Source: Candidatus Saccharibacteria bacterium oral taxon 488 (lineage in GTDB: Bacteria; Patescibacteriota; Saccharimonadia; Saccharimonadales; Saccharimonadaceae). Taken from it: a stretch of 64,000 nucleotides of DNA. The stretch spans positions 767,235-831,234 of the forward strand of contig CP047919.1 of NCBI GenBank assembly GCA_010202465.1. The letters are read 5' to 3'. The stretch's first letter is position 1, and every line of letters starts with the position of its first letter. Both the position numbers and the translations under genes were made by a program. This document shows positions 63,781 through 64,000 of this stretch, in pieces. The notes below the pieces were generated by a model. That model had not been told where the DNA came from and did not search any database. It saw only the letters and a program-made list of their open reading frames with translations.

Positions 63781-64000
63781 ATCGTCATTTAGTGTAGCCT
63801 TTTTTGACATTTTTTGCAAGCCATGGATAAACTTTCCACCGTTTCTGCTGTTTTTTCCACATATTTATCAGAGGTGGTTCATTGCTGTGGAAAAATCACC
63901 TCGAGAGTCCCTGAATTTTATGATGGCGCCTGTGCTTGTGGAAAAGTCTGATTTTTTGCTATAGTAGGGTTATCAACGTAGTTCCGAGGGGGAAGGTATT
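63781..64000. other. Origin-side rpmH-dnaA intergenic region with DnaA-box-like sites
   Basis: No gene. Three copies of TTTTCCACA, one mismatch from the DnaA box TTATCCACA: 63853-63861 on plus, 63886-63894 and 63937-63945 on minus, plus a partial TTATCAACG near 63971. T-rich tracts surround them. A TGCTATAGT box near 63957-63965 and a GAGGGGGAAGG stretch at the right edge look like the promoter and ribosome-binding site of dnaA beyond the window. Either the chromosomal origin or the dnaA autoregulatory region. Confidence 0.75.

Overview
The window is a gene-dense bacterial chromosome segment that ends at a replication origin. The right edge carries jag-yidC-rnpA-rpmH on the minus strand, followed by an AT-rich stretch with DnaA-box-like 9-mers and what looks like the dnaA promoter, so dnaA itself should start just past base 64000. 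The features fit a Patescibacteria/CPR organism, most likely Candidatus Saccharibacteria (TM7): very compact overlapping operons, UGA used as a normal stop, a class III (anaerobic) ribonucleotide reductase, many start codons placed 6-7 bases after a -10 box (leaderless mRNAs), and almost no biosynthesis other than envelope sugars. The taxonomic call is inference and was not tested by any search.

Layout: (1) 1-10762, minus strand: a seven-gene defence operon in the order hsdM, MORC-like GHKL ATPase fused to a PD-(D/E)XK nuclease, hsdS, OLD-type ATPase/TOPRIM nuclease, UvrD-like helicase, HNH-like zinc protein, hsdR. A type I restriction operon has a Gabija-like pair and a MORC-like gene threaded into it, with overlapping start and stop codons. 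(2) 10793-13608: radC and a GmrSD-type (DUF262-DUF1524) restriction enzyme. (3) 13657-19922: nrdD-nrdG-flavin reductase-large acidic four-Cys protein, with two NrdR-box-like sites upstream. (4) 19949-25537: P-loop kinase, ABC-2 exporter, two-component system, an S66 peptidase (MccF/LdcA type) preceded by a His-rich leader peptide and mutually exclusive hairpins, and an ASCH protein. (5) 25671-27568: a TetR plus membrane flavin-reductase cassette between 74-bp direct repeats derived from the 3' end of a winged-helix regulator gene. (6) 27789-30966: a GT2-GT39 fusion glycosyltransferase with a small Gly/Asn/Gln-rich membrane protein. (7) 31083-33135: two HEPN-like genes. (8) 33263-61800: a large envelope polysaccharide region (Wzy-like ligase/polymerase, polyprenyl-phosphate sugar transferase, GT4 and GT2 transferases, manC, rmlABCD, WbpB/WbpE-like amino-sugar enzymes, Wzm/Wzt-type ABC exporter, three GtrA flippase-like genes) with a tRNA-Asn and a LexA-like regulator near its left end and a secreted lytic-transglycosylase-like repeat protein inside it. 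(9) 61797-64000: jag, yidC, rnpA, rpmH and the origin.

How the parts may work together: left-arm genes restrict foreign DNA by at least three different chemistries. The nrd operon supplies deoxynucleotides without oxygen, perhaps with its own electron chain. The right half builds and exports a rhamnose/mannose-containing surface glycan that would cover a small host-attached cell.

A warning on sequence quality or biology: four genes (hsdS, the second HEPN gene, rmlA, one GT2) are broken by a single missing base, each time inside a homopolymer (G4, G4, C4, A6), and a GtrA gene may be extended in the same way. This looks either like systematic homopolymer undercalling or like slippage-based switching.
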